Assembly (NCBI GenBank): GCA_900472485.1
Contig: UCII01000011.1
Location: 186,001-250,000 of the forward strand
DNA from: Hyphomicrobiales bacterium
GTDB lineage: Bacteria > Pseudomonadota > Alphaproteobacteria > Rhizobiales > Rhizobiaceae
Direction: 5' to 3'
Length of the DNA stretch: 64,000 bases
Positions 37,303 to 47,700 of this stretch are shown in pieces. A program made the translations under genes and the position numbers. Under the pieces are notes generated by a model. That model searched no databases and had not been told where the DNA came from. It saw nothing but the letters and a program-made list of their open reading frames with translations. Every line of letters starts with the position of its first letter. Within the stretch, counting starts at the first letter, position 1.

Positions 37303-39204
37303 ATGAAGCAGTGGAAGAAGCTTGCCTTCGGCGTCGCGCTGGCCACGTTCGGCCTCATAGCGGCAGCCAAGGCTCAAGATTATACCGCCTTGCCCCGCAA
37401 GGAGACCTTGATCGTCGAAAACCCTGAGGGAACGATCAAGAATCCGGGCTGGTTCAACATCTGGGTCAATGGCGGCGGCGGCGTTTCGACCGGCCTCCAG
37501 CAGCTGACGATGGACACGCTCTGGTACATCGATCCGGAGAAAGGTCTGGGCGGTTCGGCCTGGGACAATTCCCTCGCTTCCGACAAGCCGCAATATAATG
37601 ACGATTTCACCCAGATGACGGTGAAACTGCGCAAAGGCCTCTATTGGAGTGACGGCGTCGAATTCACCGCCGACGATGTGGTCTACACCGTCAAGACCCA
37701 GATGGACCATCCGGGCATGAACTGGAGCGCGGCCTTCTCGGTGCAGGTTGCAAGCGTCGAGGCGCCGGATCCTTATACGGTCGTCTTCAAGCTTAAGAAG
37801 CCGAATTCCCGTTTCCACGCCATCTTCACCGTTCGCTGGAACGGCGCCTGGATCATGCCGAAGCATGTCTTCGAAAAGGTGGCCGATCCGGTTCGCTACG
37901 ATTTCGCCAATCCCGTTTCGCTTGGCGCCTATAAGCTGAAGGCGTTCGATCCGCAGGGTAAATGGTACACCTGGGAAAAGCGCGACGACTGGCAGCGCAC
38001 CTCGCTTGCCCGCTTCGGCGAGCCGGCTCCGAAATATGTCACCTATGTCGATCCCGGTCCGCCGGATAAGCGCACCATCGCGCAGCTCGAGCACAATCTC
38101 GATATCATTCACGACAACACGCCGGAAGGCATGTTCACGCTGAAGGAAAAGTCGAAGACGGTCGAAAGCTGGTTCCCCGGTTTCCCCTTCGCCCATCCGG
38201 ATCCGACGCTGCCCGCCGTGATCTTCAACAATCAGGACCCGCTGTTCCAGAATGCCGATGTGCGCTGGGCGCTGGCACTGCTGATCGATATCAAGGCCGT
38301 CGATATGGCGAGCTATCGTGGCGCGGCCACGCTCTCCGCGCTTGGCGTTCCGCCAACGGCGATCGCGATGACGGATTATCAGGCGCCGATGCAGGATTGG
38401 CTGAAGAATTTCGAGATCGATACGGGCAAGCGCAAGATCAAGCCCTACGATCCGACGATCGGTCAGCAGATCGCGGATATCCTGCGCAAGCAGCCGAAAT
38501 ACAAGGATCAGATCCCGACCGATCCGGCCGCCATCAGCGCTGCCTTCGGCTATGGCTGGTGGAAGCCAGATCCGCAGGCCGCCGCCGAGCTATTGGAAAA
38601 GGCTGGCTTCAAGAAGGTCGGCGGCAAATGGATGACGCCTGACGGGCAGCCGTTCAAGATCCGCCTGACGGTCGAAGGCGACACTCGCTCGGTGTTCACC
38701 CGCGCGGGCACTCTGATCGCCCAGCAATGGGCAGCCTTCGGGATCGATTCCAAAGCTGCTCCATCCACCAGCGTCTGGCAGGCGGGATTGCAGCCCGGCA
38801 ACTACCAGGTTGCGATCGCGTGGAGTGTCGAGACGTGGGGCGGCGATCCCGATCTGTCCTTCTTCCTCGACAGCTGGCATTCGGAGTTCGTCGCCAAGAA
38901 GGGCGAGAACCAAGCGCCCCGTAACTGGCAGCGCTGGTCCAATCCGGATCTCGACAAGATCATCGAAAATATTCGCCGCGTCAGCGCTGATGATCCGAAG
39001 GGCATTGAACTTGGCAAGGACTATCTGAAGCTGGTCGCGCAGCAGATGCCGACCATTCCGCTGATGTCCTATAACGTCTTCACTTCGATGGATACGACCT
39101 ACTGGAAAGGCTATCCGACCATTGCCGACCCCTATACGGACCCCGTTCCCAATTGGGCGAACTCCCGGTTGATGATGGTCAAGCTGAAGCCGGCCCAGCC
39201 CTGA
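37303..39204 (+). CDS. Family 5 ABC solute-binding protein (arabino-oligosaccharide module)
   Basis: A 633-residue periplasmic binding protein of the SBP_bac_5 family. The Sec signal MKQWKKLAFGVALATFG ends near AKA-QD (residue 25). Typical segments are YWSDGVEFTADDVVYTVKTQ in pieces and DPYTVVFKLKKPNSRF. GGGAGGAG precedes the ATG. Although named for peptides, members of this length frequently bind plant oligosaccharides, and its place directly after abfA supports that. A hairpin follows the stop codon. Confidence 0.92.
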   Translation: MKQWKKLAFGVALATFGLIAAAKAQDYTALPRKETLIVENPEGTIKNPGWFNIWVNGGGGVSTGLQQLTMDTLWYIDPEKGLGGSAWDNSLASDKPQYNDDFTQMTVKLRKGLYWSDGVEFTADDVVYTVKTQMDHPGMNWSAAFSVQVASVEAPDPYTVVFKLKKPNSRFHAIFTVRWNGAWIMPKHVFEKVADPVRYDFANPVSLGAYKLKAFDPQGKWYTWEKRDDWQRTSLARFGEPAPKYVTYVDPGPPDKRTIAQLEHNLDIIHDNTPEGMFTLKEKSKTVESWFPGFPFAHPDPTLPAVIFNNQDPLFQNADVRWALALLIDIKAVDMASYRGAATLSALGVPPTAIAMTDYQAPMQDWLKNFEIDTGKRKIKPYDPTIGQQIADILRKQPKYKDQIPTDPAAISAAFGYGWWKPDPQAAAELLEKAGFKKVGGKWMTPDGQPFKIRLTVEGDTRSVFTRAGTLIAQQWAAFGIDSKAAPSTSVWQAGLQPGNYQVAIAWSVETWGGDPDLSFFLDSWHSEFVAKKGENQAPRNWQRWSNPDLDKIIENIRRVSADDPKGIELGKDYLKLVAQQMPTIPLMSYNVFTSMDTTYWKGYPTIADPYTDPVPNWANSRLMMVKLKPAQP

Positions 39205-39246
39205 TTTCTCCCGACCCTGATGCGACAACCGCCGCATCAGGCACCT

Positions 39247-39282
39247 TTCGCCGGACACTAAGCAGGTCCGGCGAATCTTTTG
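39247..39282 (+). other. Hairpin with short T-run between binding-protein and permease genes
   Basis: TTCGCCGGAC (39247-39256) and GTCCGGCGAA (39266-39275) form a perfect 10-base stem with a 9-base loop, followed by TCTTTTG. This resembles a weak terminator inside the operon, which would keep permease expression below that of the binding protein. Confidence 0.65.
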
Positions 39283-39321
39283 AATTCATGATGAAGCGCA
39301 AGCAGTAAGGAAGACGGCGGC

Positions 39322-40326
39322 ATGACGTCCTATCCAGTTTTCGTATTGAAACGATTTGGCCAATTCCTGCTCGTTGTCTTCCTCGGCATTTCCGCGACGT
39401 TCTTCATCACCCACATGACACCGATCGATCCCGTCGAGGAAAGCATCGGGACCATCCAGCAGATGGGCCAATCCGATCCCCGCGCCGTCGAGCTGATGCG
39501 TCAGTCGTTGCGTGAGCTTTATGGTCTCGAGGGTTCCATCTGGCAGCAATATCTGCATTTCTGGGGGCGTCTTGCGACCGGTGATCTCGGGCCTTCGCTT
39601 TCGGCCTTTCCCACGCCTGTTTCCGCCATCATTGCGAGGGCGCTGCCCTGGACGATCGGCCTGATGACTGTTTCCGTCATCCTGACCTTCATTCTCGGCA
39701 ACGCGATCGGCGCGCTCGCCGGATATTATCGTAAGAGCTCGGTGCTGAAGGCCGTCAGCCTAGTGTTCATCGCCATGCAGCCGATCCCCTATTACATTCT
39801 CGCCTTCGTGCTGATCATTCTCTTCGGCTATGTCTGGCCGATCCTGCCGATCAATGGCGGCTACGAGATGAACACCAACCTCAATCTCTCCGTTACACTG
39901 GTGCTCGATATTCTCCGCCACTCCATCCTGCCGGCGCTGTCGCTGATCCTTGTCGGGACGGGCGGCTGGCTCATCGGCATGCGGGCGCTGGTCTCCAATA
40001 TCATCACCGAGGATTACGTCGTTTTCGCCGAGCTCGGCGGCGTGCCGAAGCGCAAGATCCTGCGCTCCTACATTGCCCGCAATGCCATGGTGCCGCAGTT
40101 TACCGGCCTTGCCATGTCGCTTGGCGCGGTCTTCAACGGCACGGTCATCACCGAAATCGTCTTCGGCTATCCCGGCATCGGCAATCTCCTGATTTCGGCC
40201 GTGCATGCTGGCGATTACAGCCTCGTCCTGGGGCTCAGCGCGCTGTCGATCGTCGGTGTCGCCGCTGCCGTCTTCATCATCGACATATTGGGTCCGCTGA
40301 TCGACCCGCGCATCAAGGTGGAGTAG
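39322..40326 (+). CDS. Opp-type ABC permease (OppB/DppB-like)
   Basis: A 334-residue permease with an N-terminal helix (FLLVVFLGISATFFITHM), a periplasmic segment and five further helices. The EAA-type loop is EDYVVFAELGGVPKRKILRSY near 235. AAGGAAG lies about ten bases before the ATG. It partners with the permease four bases downstream. Confidence 0.91.
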   Translation: MTSYPVFVLKRFGQFLLVVFLGISATFFITHMTPIDPVEESIGTIQQMGQSDPRAVELMRQSLRELYGLEGSIWQQYLHFWGRLATGDLGPSLSAFPTPVSAIIARALPWTIGLMTVSVILTFILGNAIGALAGYYRKSSVLKAVSLVFIAMQPIPYYILAFVLIILFGYVWPILPINGGYEMNTNLNLSVTLVLDILRHSILPALSLILVGTGGWLIGMRALVSNIITEDYVVFAELGGVPKRKILRSYIARNAMVPQFTGLAMSLGAVFNGTVITEIVFGYPGIGNLLISAVHAGDYSLVLGLSALSIVGVAAAVFIIDILGPLIDPRIKVE

Positions 40327-40329
40327 GCC

Positions 40330-41187
40330 ATGCTGACGATCGTTCGCGACCTTGCTCGCCAGAATATGGAATTCCTTTTCGGTCTTCTGTTGCTCGCCAT
40401 TATCGTCGGGCTGGTGATCCTGTCTTATTTTTCGCCCTATGGCCCGGCCGATCTTTATCTGCTGCCGCCCGATATGCCGCCGGATGGGCAATATTGGCTG
40501 GGTACGACATCGCGCGGCCAGGATGTGTTCTGGCAGCTCACGACGGCGCTCCGCAACACCCTTTATTTCGGCATCGGCGTCGCCATTCTCTCGCGCATCA
40601 TCTCGCTGGTCGTGGGGTTGGTGGCTGGCTATGCCGGAGGCGCTGTCGATCGCGTGCTGATGGCGATCAATGACAGCATCATGGTCATTCCGCAGTTTCC
40701 GCTGCTGATCCTGTTCTACTTCGTGCTCAAGGATGAAATGACCTGGACGGTGCTCATCATCGTCATGGCCTCGCTTGGCTGGTCGTATGATGCACGCCTG
40801 ATCCGCTCGGTGGCGATCAGCCTGAAGACGCGGCCTTTCACCACGCAGAGCGTCTATTCCGGCATGAGCATGCGCAAGATCCTCGTCGAGGAGCATCTGC
40901 CCTATGTGCTGCCGATCGTTTTTGCCACCACGATGAACAACATGATCTGGTCGATCGGCATGGAGATCACGCTTGCGGTGCTCGGCTTTACCGATATCGA
41001 GACGCCGACCATGGGCATGATGATCTACTGGGCCAATGCCCATTCGGCACTGATCGCCGGAACATGGTGGTGGGTTGCAGCGCCTGTGGCCGCCATCGTG
41101 GTGCTGTTCATGGCGCTCTTCCTGCTGTCGATGTCGATGAATGAATATAACGACCCCCGCAGTCGTTTGAACCGGATGGGAGGCTGA
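40330..41187 (+). CDS. Opp-type ABC permease (OppC/DppC-like)
   Basis: A 285-residue permease with six membrane helices and the family hallmark LGTTSRGQDVFWQL-like segment (WLGTTSRGQDVFWQLTTAL, about 56-74). The cytoplasmic loop reads TQSVYSGMSMRKILVEEHLP, a diverged EAA motif. It begins four bases after the OppB-like stop and is followed three bases later by the OppD-like gene, so the group is one transcript. Confidence 0.91.
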   Translation: MLTIVRDLARQNMEFLFGLLLLAIIVGLVILSYFSPYGPADLYLLPPDMPPDGQYWLGTTSRGQDVFWQLTTALRNTLYFGIGVAILSRIISLVVGLVAGYAGGAVDRVLMAINDSIMVIPQFPLLILFYFVLKDEMTWTVLIIVMASLGWSYDARLIRSVAISLKTRPFTTQSVYSGMSMRKILVEEHLPYVLPIVFATTMNNMIWSIGMEITLAVLGFTDIETPTMGMMIYWANAHSALIAGTWWWVAAPVAAIVVLFMALFLLSMSMNEYNDPRSRLNRMGG

Positions 41188-41190
41188 GGG

Positions 41191-42180
41191 ATGGAGGCTG
41201 TCGTCGAGGTCAACAACCTCAGGGCTTATTACCGGGCCTTCCTTTTTGGTGTCGATCGCGAGGTGCGGGCGGTTGACGATGTCAGCCTGTCGATCGGCCG
41301 CGGCGAGATCTATGGCGTTGCCGGTGAATCGAGCAGCGGCAAGACGACGTTGATCAAGACGATTGCGGGCGCCATCCGGCCGCCGCTGCGCGTCGTCTCC
41401 GGTGCCGTCAAATTCCATTTCAACAATGGAACGCAGGATATCTACGCCATGACAGCGGAGCAGAGGGCGTCGCTTCGCTGGCGGCATCTGTCCTATGTCA
41501 TGCAGGGATCGATGAATGTGCTCAATCCCGTGCGCCGCATCCGGCACTCCTTCACGGATTTTGCCTTCCGCCACATGAAAGCTGATCGCGCCACCTTCTT
41601 CGACCGGGTCGGCGCTCATCTTCAGCGGCTGAAGTTGGATGCCCACCTGCTCGATGCCTATCCGCATGAATTGTCGGGCGGCATGCGCCAGCGCATGACG
41701 ATCGCGCTCGCGACCATCCTGACGCCGGAGTTCATCATCGCCGACGAGCCGACGACGGCGCTTGATGTCATCGTCCAGCGCGACGTGCTGCAGATGATCC
41801 GCGAAATACAGCGCGAAATGGGCTCGTCTTTCCTGTTCGTCACCCATGATATGGGCGTTCACGCCGCCGTTTCCGATCGCATCGGCATCGTCTATGCCGG
41901 CCGGCTGGTGGAGGAGGCGCCGACGCGCAAGCTTTTCCACCTGCCGCTGCATCCCTATACGCAGCATCTGGTCGCAAGCCTGCCGCGGATCGGGGATGCT
42001 TCCACGCGCCCCTCGCTTGAGGGCAGGCCGCCCAATCTCGCCATGCCGCCGGAAGGATGCCGCTTTCATCCGCGCTGTCCGAAGCGCATGGACATTTGCA
42101 GCCGCGAAGTGCCGCCTATGGTGAACGTCGAGCCGGACCGGCGTGTCGCTTGCTTCGCGGTGACGGGAGGAGCGCGATGA
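41191..42180 (+). CDS. Opp-type ABC ATPase (OppD/DppD-like)
   Basis: A 329-residue ATPase. Walker A is GESSSGKTT near 46-54, the signature is LSGGMRQRMTI and Walker B is [12 protein letters not shown]. The C-terminal oligopeptide-transporter domain has a Cys cluster (CRFHPRCPKRMDIC) and ends with a further Cys, which in this group can bind an iron-sulfur cluster. GGGAGG precedes the ATG. Its stop overlaps the OppF-like start. Confidence 0.93.
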   Translation: MEAVVEVNNLRAYYRAFLFGVDREVRAVDDVSLSIGRGEIYGVAGESSSGKTTLIKTIAGAIRPPLRVVSGAVKFHFNNGTQDIYAMTAEQRASLRWRHLSYVMQGSMNVLNPVRRIRHSFTDFAFRHMKADRATFFDRVGAHLQRLKLDAHLLDAYPHELSGGMRQRMTIALATILTPEFIIADEPTTALDVIVQRDVLQMIREIQREMGSSFLFVTHDMGVHAAVSDRIGIVYAGRLVEEAPTRKLFHLPLHPYTQHLVASLPRIGDASTRPSLEGRPPNLAMPPEGCRFHPRCPKRMDICSREVPPMVNVEPDRRVACFAVTGGAR

Positions 42181-43001
42181 GCGATCTTCTTTCTCTCTCG
42201 CATGTCAGCAAGATCTATCGTCAGGGCGGCATGCTCAGCCGTCGTCATATCACGGCGGTTCACGATGTCAGTCTGAGCCTCGGAGAGGAGCCGGAAATTC
42301 TCTCCATCGTCGGCGAGTCGGGCTCCGGCAAATCGACGATTGCGTCTATGATCCTCGGCCAGACGGCGCCGACATCGGGCAGCCTGAATTTTCGCGGCAG
42401 AGCCGTCGCCATCCACGGGCGATCTGAGCGCCGCGACTTCATGCGGGAGGTACAGCCGGTCCTTCAGAATCCGTTCGAAGCGTTCAACCCGCTCAAGAGA
42501 GTTGATCGATATCTTTTTGAAACGGCAAGGAATTTTGCGCCCACAGGCCTAAGGCCAAGCCGGGCCGATGTCGAGCGTATTGCCGACGAGGCGCTTGCCC
42601 ATATCGGCTTGACGCTTGCCGAGGTGAAGGGGCGGTTCCCCCATGAGCTTTCGGGCGGCCAGCTGCAGCGAACCGCCATTGCCCGCGCGCTCATACCGCA
42701 GCCACGGTTGCTGGTAGCCGACGAGCCGGTTTCGATGGTCGATGCTTCGCTGAGAATGGCAATCGTCAATCTCTTCGGTCAGCTGAAGAAGGAGCTGGGG
42801 CTGTCGATCATCTACATCACCCATGATCTGGCGACAGCCTACTATATCAGCGATCGCATCATCATCATGAAGAAGGGCGAGATCGTCGAGCAGGGCGGTG
42901 CGCGCGCCGTTCTGGATAATCCGCAGCATCCCTATTCGCAGGCTTTGAAGGAAGCAGTCTTGTCCACCACGCCCGAGATGGAGCCGGCATCGATCGCATG
43001 A
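42177..43001 (+). CDS. Opp-type ABC ATPase (OppF/DppF-like)
   Basis: A 274-residue ATPase with Walker A GESGSGKST, signature LSGGQLQRTAI and Walker B LLVADEPVSMVD. ATG 42177 overlaps the OppD stop as ATGA, which decides the start over the longer frame from 42057. It lacks the C-terminal Cys cluster of the D subunit and is slightly shorter than usual. Last gene of the arabinoside operon; the next gene, on the other strand, ends only ten bases later. Confidence 0.93.
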   Translation: MSDLLSLSHVSKIYRQGGMLSRRHITAVHDVSLSLGEEPEILSIVGESGSGKSTIASMILGQTAPTSGSLNFRGRAVAIHGRSERRDFMREVQPVLQNPFEAFNPLKRVDRYLFETARNFAPTGLRPSRADVERIADEALAHIGLTLAEVKGRFPHELSGGQLQRTAIARALIPQPRLLVADEPVSMVDASLRMAIVNLFGQLKKELGLSIIYITHDLATAYYISDRIIIMKKGEIVEQGGARAVLDNPQHPYSQALKEAVLSTTPEMEPASIA

Positions 43002-43011
43002 TCGGTCATCT

Positions 43012-43443
43012 TCAACGCGAGATCCGCGTCGAAAGGATGATGGATGACAGGGTGCGTTCGACGCCGTCGATGGTGCCGATGCCGTCGATCAGCTGATCCA
43101 GCTCGGAGATCGAGGGTGCTGCGATGATGGCGATCAGATCGAATGTGCCGCTGACGGAATGAAGCGTCGTTACCTCCGGGATCGCATTCAGCGATGCCGT
43201 CACGGCTGACAGCGCTTTCGGCGCGATCGTGATCAGCACATGCGCCCGAATGAGGCCGGACAGATAAGTCTCCGACAGCCTCACGCCATAGCCTGAAATC
43301 ACACCCTCCCGCTCCAGCCGTTCGAGCCTCGCCTGAACGGTGGTGCGCGATAGCGACAGCTTTTTGGCGAGAGTCGCGACGGGCATGCGGGCATTCTGGC
43401 CGAGCAAGGCGATCAGTTCGCGGTCTTTATCGGTAACCTGCAT
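43012..43443 (-). CDS. Lrp/AsnC-family regulator of the lysine-degradation genes
   Basis: A 143-residue regulator with an N-terminal HTH (PVATLAKKLSLSRTTVQARLERLEREGVI, in pieces, about 18-48) and an RAM/AsnC ligand domain (about 65-135). AGGAAT stands before the ATG. It is divergent from the lysine-dehydrogenase-like gene, with an 18-base perfect palindrome between them. Family members bind amino acids, and lysine is the obvious candidate here by context. Confidence 0.9.
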   Translation of the reverse strand: MQVTDKDRELIALLGQNARMPVATLAKKLSLSRTTVQARLERLEREGVISGYGVRLSETYLSGLIRAHVLITIAPKALSAVTASLNAIPEVTTLHSVSGTFDLIAIIAAPSISELDQLIDGIGTIDGVERTLSSIILSTRISR

Positions 43444-43478
43444 GGTATTCCTGCATTTTGCAAAATCGTTTCGTCGAT

Positions 43479-43496
43479 TTGTATGAATTCATACAA
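43479..43496. promoter_or_regulatory. 18-base perfect palindrome, likely Lrp-type operator
   Basis: TTGTATGAATTCATACAA is fully self-complementary and AT-rich at the centre, as Lrp/AsnC sites usually are. TTTCGT on the left and ACGAAA on the right extend the symmetry loosely. It lies between the divergent lrp-like and dehydrogenase genes. Confidence 0.65.
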
Positions 43497-43580
43497 CGAA
43501 ATGCATTTTTCGTCGCTATGAATCGTTCAACTCCCGCTTACACTTATAAAAATCTTATCAATAAAATGCAGGGGAGTCAT

Positions 43581-44684
43581 ATGAAAGACATAGTGGTCAT
43601 CGGCGCAGGCAAGATCGGTGGGGCGATCGCTCTGATGCTGGCCGAAACGGGTGATTACACGGTCGTTGTCGCCGACCGCAGCCAGGAACAGCTGGACAAG
43701 ATCGAGCACCATCCTGCGATTTCCACCGCCGTCGTCGATATTGCCGACCGCGCCGGGCTCGTTGGCGTTCTGAAGGGCAAGTTCGCCGTTCTGTCGGCCG
43801 CACCGTTCCATCTCACAGGCTTCGTCGCGGAAGCGGCACTTGAAGCCGGCGTCCATTATCTCGACCTCACCGAAGACGTCGCGACCACTAAGAAGGTGGA
43901 AGAGCTGGCTCAAGGGGCAAATACCGCCTTCATCCCGCAATGCGGACTTGCGCCGGGCTTCATCTCGATCGTCGCCAATGATCTTGCCAAGCGCTTCGAC
44001 AGCCTCGACAGCGTGCGCATGCGCGTCGGCGCGCTGCCGCAATATCCGTCCAATGCTCTGAACTACAATCTGACCTGGAGCACGGACGGCCTCATCAACG
44101 AATACATCGAGCCCTGTGAAGCGATCGTCGAAGGCAAGCTCGTCACCGTGCCGGCCATGGAAGAGCGCGAGGAATTTTCGCTCGACGGCGTCACCTATGA
44201 AGCCTTCAACACGTCCGGTGGGCTCGGCACGCTCGCCAAGACGCTAGCTGGCCGCGTGCGGACGATGAACTACCGCACCATCCGCTATCCCGGCCATCAG
44301 GCCATCATCAAGGCGCTGCTCAACGACCTCAACCTGAAGAACCGCCGCGATGTGCTGAAGGATCTCTTCGAGAACGCACTGCCCGCGACCATGCAGGATG
44401 TGGTCGTCGTTTTCGTCACCGTCTGCGGCTGGCGCGAAGGCCGCTACATGCAGGAAACCTATGCCAACAAGGTCTATGCAGGCATCGTCGCGGGCAAGAA
44501 GATGAGCGCCATCCAGATCACCACGGCTGCCGGCATCACCACCGTGCTCGATCTGCTGGCCCAAGGCAAACTGCCTGCGAAGGGCTTCGTCTGCCAGGAA
44601 GAAATCGATCTCGGCGATTTCCTCGCCAATCGCTTCGGACAGGTTTACAGTCTTGAAAAGATCAGGATGAGAGAAGCCGTCTAA
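43581..44684 (+). CDS. Lysine 6-dehydrogenase / saccharopine-dehydrogenase-like enzyme
   Basis: A 367-residue NAD(P)-dependent enzyme. The Rossmann motif VVIGAGKIGGAIA is at the N-terminus. Mid-protein segments PQCGLAPGFISIVAN and NTSGGLGTLAKTLAG are typical of the saccharopine-dehydrogenase/lysine 6-dehydrogenase group. The length fits the single-enzyme lysine 6-dehydrogenase known from Agrobacterium, which makes piperideine-6-carboxylate from L-lysine. A saccharopine-cleaving role is the alternative, though no saccharopine-forming partner is adjacent. ATG 43581 follows GGGGAG; the frame from 43458 would overlap the operator. Confidence 0.82.
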   Translation: MKDIVVIGAGKIGGAIALMLAETGDYTVVVADRSQEQLDKIEHHPAISTAVVDIADRAGLVGVLKGKFAVLSAAPFHLTGFVAEAALEAGVHYLDLTEDVATTKKVEELAQGANTAFIPQCGLAPGFISIVANDLAKRFDSLDSVRMRVGALPQYPSNALNYNLTWSTDGLINEYIEPCEAIVEGKLVTVPAMEEREEFSLDGVTYEAFNTSGGLGTLAKTLAGRVRTMNYRTIRYPGHQAIIKALLNDLNLKNRRDVLKDLFENALPATMQDVVVVFVTVCGWREGRYMQETYANKVYAGIVAGKKMSAIQITTAAGITTVLDLLAQGKLPAKGFVCQEEIDLGDFLANRFGQVYSLEKIRMREAV

Positions 44685-44709
44685 GAGGCTATTTTACTTG
44701 ATGTTTTTT

Positions 44710-44733
44710 ATGTGGCGCCTTCGGGCGCCACAT
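44710..44733. terminator. Hairpin between convergent genes
   Basis: ATGTGGCGCC and GGCGCCACAT form a perfect 10-base stem around a TTCG tetraloop, between the dehydrogenase and ydiJ stops. No strong T-run follows in either direction (only GTATTTC on the plus strand), so it is a hairpin-type bidirectional transcript end rather than a classic terminator. Confidence 0.55.
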
Positions 44734-44765
44734 GTATTTCGGCCGTTGAGGAAACTTTCTGAAGG

Positions 44766-47700
44766 CTAATCAATCAGCCGCTCGAGGATCTCGATCGGGT
44801 GCGGGACGATCTGGTGATCGATCTTGGCGACCTGCGAACGACAGGAAAAACCGGTCGCCATAACCACCGTCTGATTGCCGTTTTCGGCGATCTTGTCCTG
44901 CCAGCTCATCGCATAGAGCCTTTCCGAAATGGCGCGATTGCGCACCTCGTGGCCGAAGGTGCCGGCCATGCCGCAGCAGCCGACATCGGCCATATCCAGC
45001 TTGATCCCCAATTTGTCGAAGAGCACGGACCATTGCTTGAGAGCAGCCGGCGCATTCGTTCTCTCCGTGCAGTGGGCAAGCAGCGTGAAGCGTTCGTGCG
45101 GCACAGCCTCTGATGCTGGTATTCGGTCGAGATTGGCGGCGAGCCATTCCTGAAGCAGCAGCACCGGCGTGCGCAGCTTGGCGGAGGGCAGGGCCGCATA
45201 TTCACTGCGATAGGTCAGCGTCATCGACGGATCAATGCCGACAAGCGGGATGCCCAGTTGCGAGATGCGATCGAGATAATCTCGCGATTTCGCCGCCGCT
45301 TTCTCGAAGCGACCGAGATAGCCGTGCACATGCAAGGCTTTGCCGTTGTTCTGTGATCCAGCGAGCCACGGCTTGAAACCCATTTTCAGGGCGAGCTTGA
45401 GCGCTGCGATGACGACGGCCGGATCGAAATAGGTGGAGAAGACATCGGCAACGATGACGACTGCTTGGGCTCGCTCCTCTGCGGAGAGCTTTCCCAACAG
45501 TTCCGGAGTAGCAACCCGCACGCGGAGACGAGCGGCTTCCCGTTCGAGCGATACTGCAGGCATCGCGGGAAGGGCGGTGAGACCGGCAAACCGCATCAAG
45601 GCCTGGCCGGCGGTCGACCCGGTGAGCAGATTGTAGCCCGGCTTGAAGCGCGCCATCAGCGGCAAGGTCGTTTCGATGGCCGCAACGATCGGGTCCTTCA
45701 GCGGCCTAAGGTATCGACCGTAATAGAGCTCCAGAAATTTCGATCGGAAGGCCGGGACGCTAACCTTGACAGGACATTGGCCGGCGCAAGCCTTGCAGGC
45801 GAGGCAGGTATCCATTGCCGCGCGCACCTCATGGGAAAAGTCGTCGCGATTGGCCGGATTGAGCGAGTTGACCGCTCGCCGCAAGAGACTGCCGAAAGGA
45901 TTGGCACGCCGTAGGGCTTCCGCCTCGCGCCGCGGATCGATCTGCCGCTCCGCCAGCAGGCGCAGCCATTCACGCATCAATGCTGCGCGCCCCTTCGGCG
46001 AGTAACGCCGGTCGCCTGTCGCCTTGAAGGATGGGCACATTGGGCTTGTCGCATCGAAATCGAAGCAGGCGCCGTTGCCGTTGCAATAAGCGGCATTGTC
46101 GAAAGCAGCACGGATGTCGTTGCCGATGGCTCGATCGAAGTCTCCGCGCAGTGACACTTCGTCGATCTTCAGCAACGGGCGGGATGAGCCGGATGCGATC
46201 TTGCCCGGATTGAGGCGATCGCCGGGGTCGAATGCGCGCTTGATGTCCTGCAGGCTCGGATAAAGCTCGCCAAAATATTCAGGGACATATTCCGAGCGAA
46301 CGCCCTTGCCATGTTCACCCCAGAGCACGCCGCCATATTTGCGGGTGAGGGCAACCACGCCGTCGCTGATCCTCCGGACGAGCGGCTGATGGTCGACGCG
46401 GGTAAGATCGAGCGCCGGGCGGACATGCAGCACACCAGCATCGACATGGCCGAACATGCCGTAATCCAACCCTTCGGCGTCAAGAAGGGCGCGAAATTCT
46501 CTTATGTAGGCGGCCAGATGTTCGGGCGGAACGGCAGTGTCCTCGACGAAGGGCACCGGCCGCACCGGCCCCTCAACATTGCCGAGCAGGCCGACAGCGC
46601 GTTTGCGCATCGACCAGATTGCTTCGATCTCGGCCTTTTCGCGGGCGATCGTATAGCCCTTGTGGCGCGCTGACGAGCGGTCATCAAGCGCGGCGGTGAC
46701 ATCCGCGAGCTTGCGTTCCAGCTCGTCTCGATCATCAGCCAGCACCTCAACGATGTTGATGCCATTGGCGGCGCCAGACGCATCCTCCGGAAAGAAGCGG
46801 GCGATGCCGCTCCAGACTATGTCGCCCTTGGCGAGACCCAGCACCTTCTCGTCGACTGTCTCGACCGAGGCCACCTTCAGCGCTACCAGCCGCCTGGCAT
46901 CCTCCAGCGCCGTGTTGAAATCATCATAGCGGATGTTAATGAGGGCCGATTGTGCCGGGATCGGCAGCACGTTGAGTTCGGCCTCGGCAATCAAAGCAAG
47001 TGTGCCTTCCGATCCGCACAGCACCGCATTCAGATCGAAGCGGCCGTCCTCGCGCCCGATATGGGCAAGATCATAACCGGTCATGTAACGATTGAGCTTC
47101 GGGAAGGTCGCCGCGATCAGCTCGCTTTTGTCCCTGGCGATTGCATCCACTACCCGGTGAATTTCGCCGATCCGATCGTCACGAGCCTTGATCTCCTTCA
47201 GCTCGGTATTGCCAAGTGGACGCGACCACCAATCGCTGCCATCGGAAAGCACCACGCGAAGGCCGAGAACGTGGTTGCTGGTCTTCCCGTAGAGACACGA
47301 GCCCTGGCCGCAGGCATCGGTGGAAATCATGCCGCCGATCGTGGCGCGGTTGGAGGTGGAAAGCTCGGGCGCGAAGAACAGCCCATAGGCCCTCAGCGCC
47401 TTGTTGAGCTGATCCTTGACGACGCCGGCCTCGACACGGGCAACCCTTCGCACCGGATCGATCTCCAGGATCCGGTTCATATGCCTGGAGCAGTCAACGA
47501 CGACGCCTGAGGTAAGGGATTGTCCGTTCGTTCCGGTGCCACCACCGCGCGGGGCGATGACAAGATCGGAAAAGGCTGGTTCGGATAGGGCTTTGGCGAT
47601 GATTTTCAGATCATCCGTGTCGCGCGGATAGAGAATTGCCGTCGGCTTGACCTGATAGATGGAATTGTCGGTCGAGGCGACCGTCCGCGCGCCGTCATCC

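Noticed and set aside
39760..42069. Minus-strand open frame of 769 codons opposite the Opp permease and ATPase genes
   Set aside because: Its residues (Asp, His, Gln, Arg rich) are those expected from the opposite strand of membrane-protein genes, and the plus strand has four clear overlapping family members.
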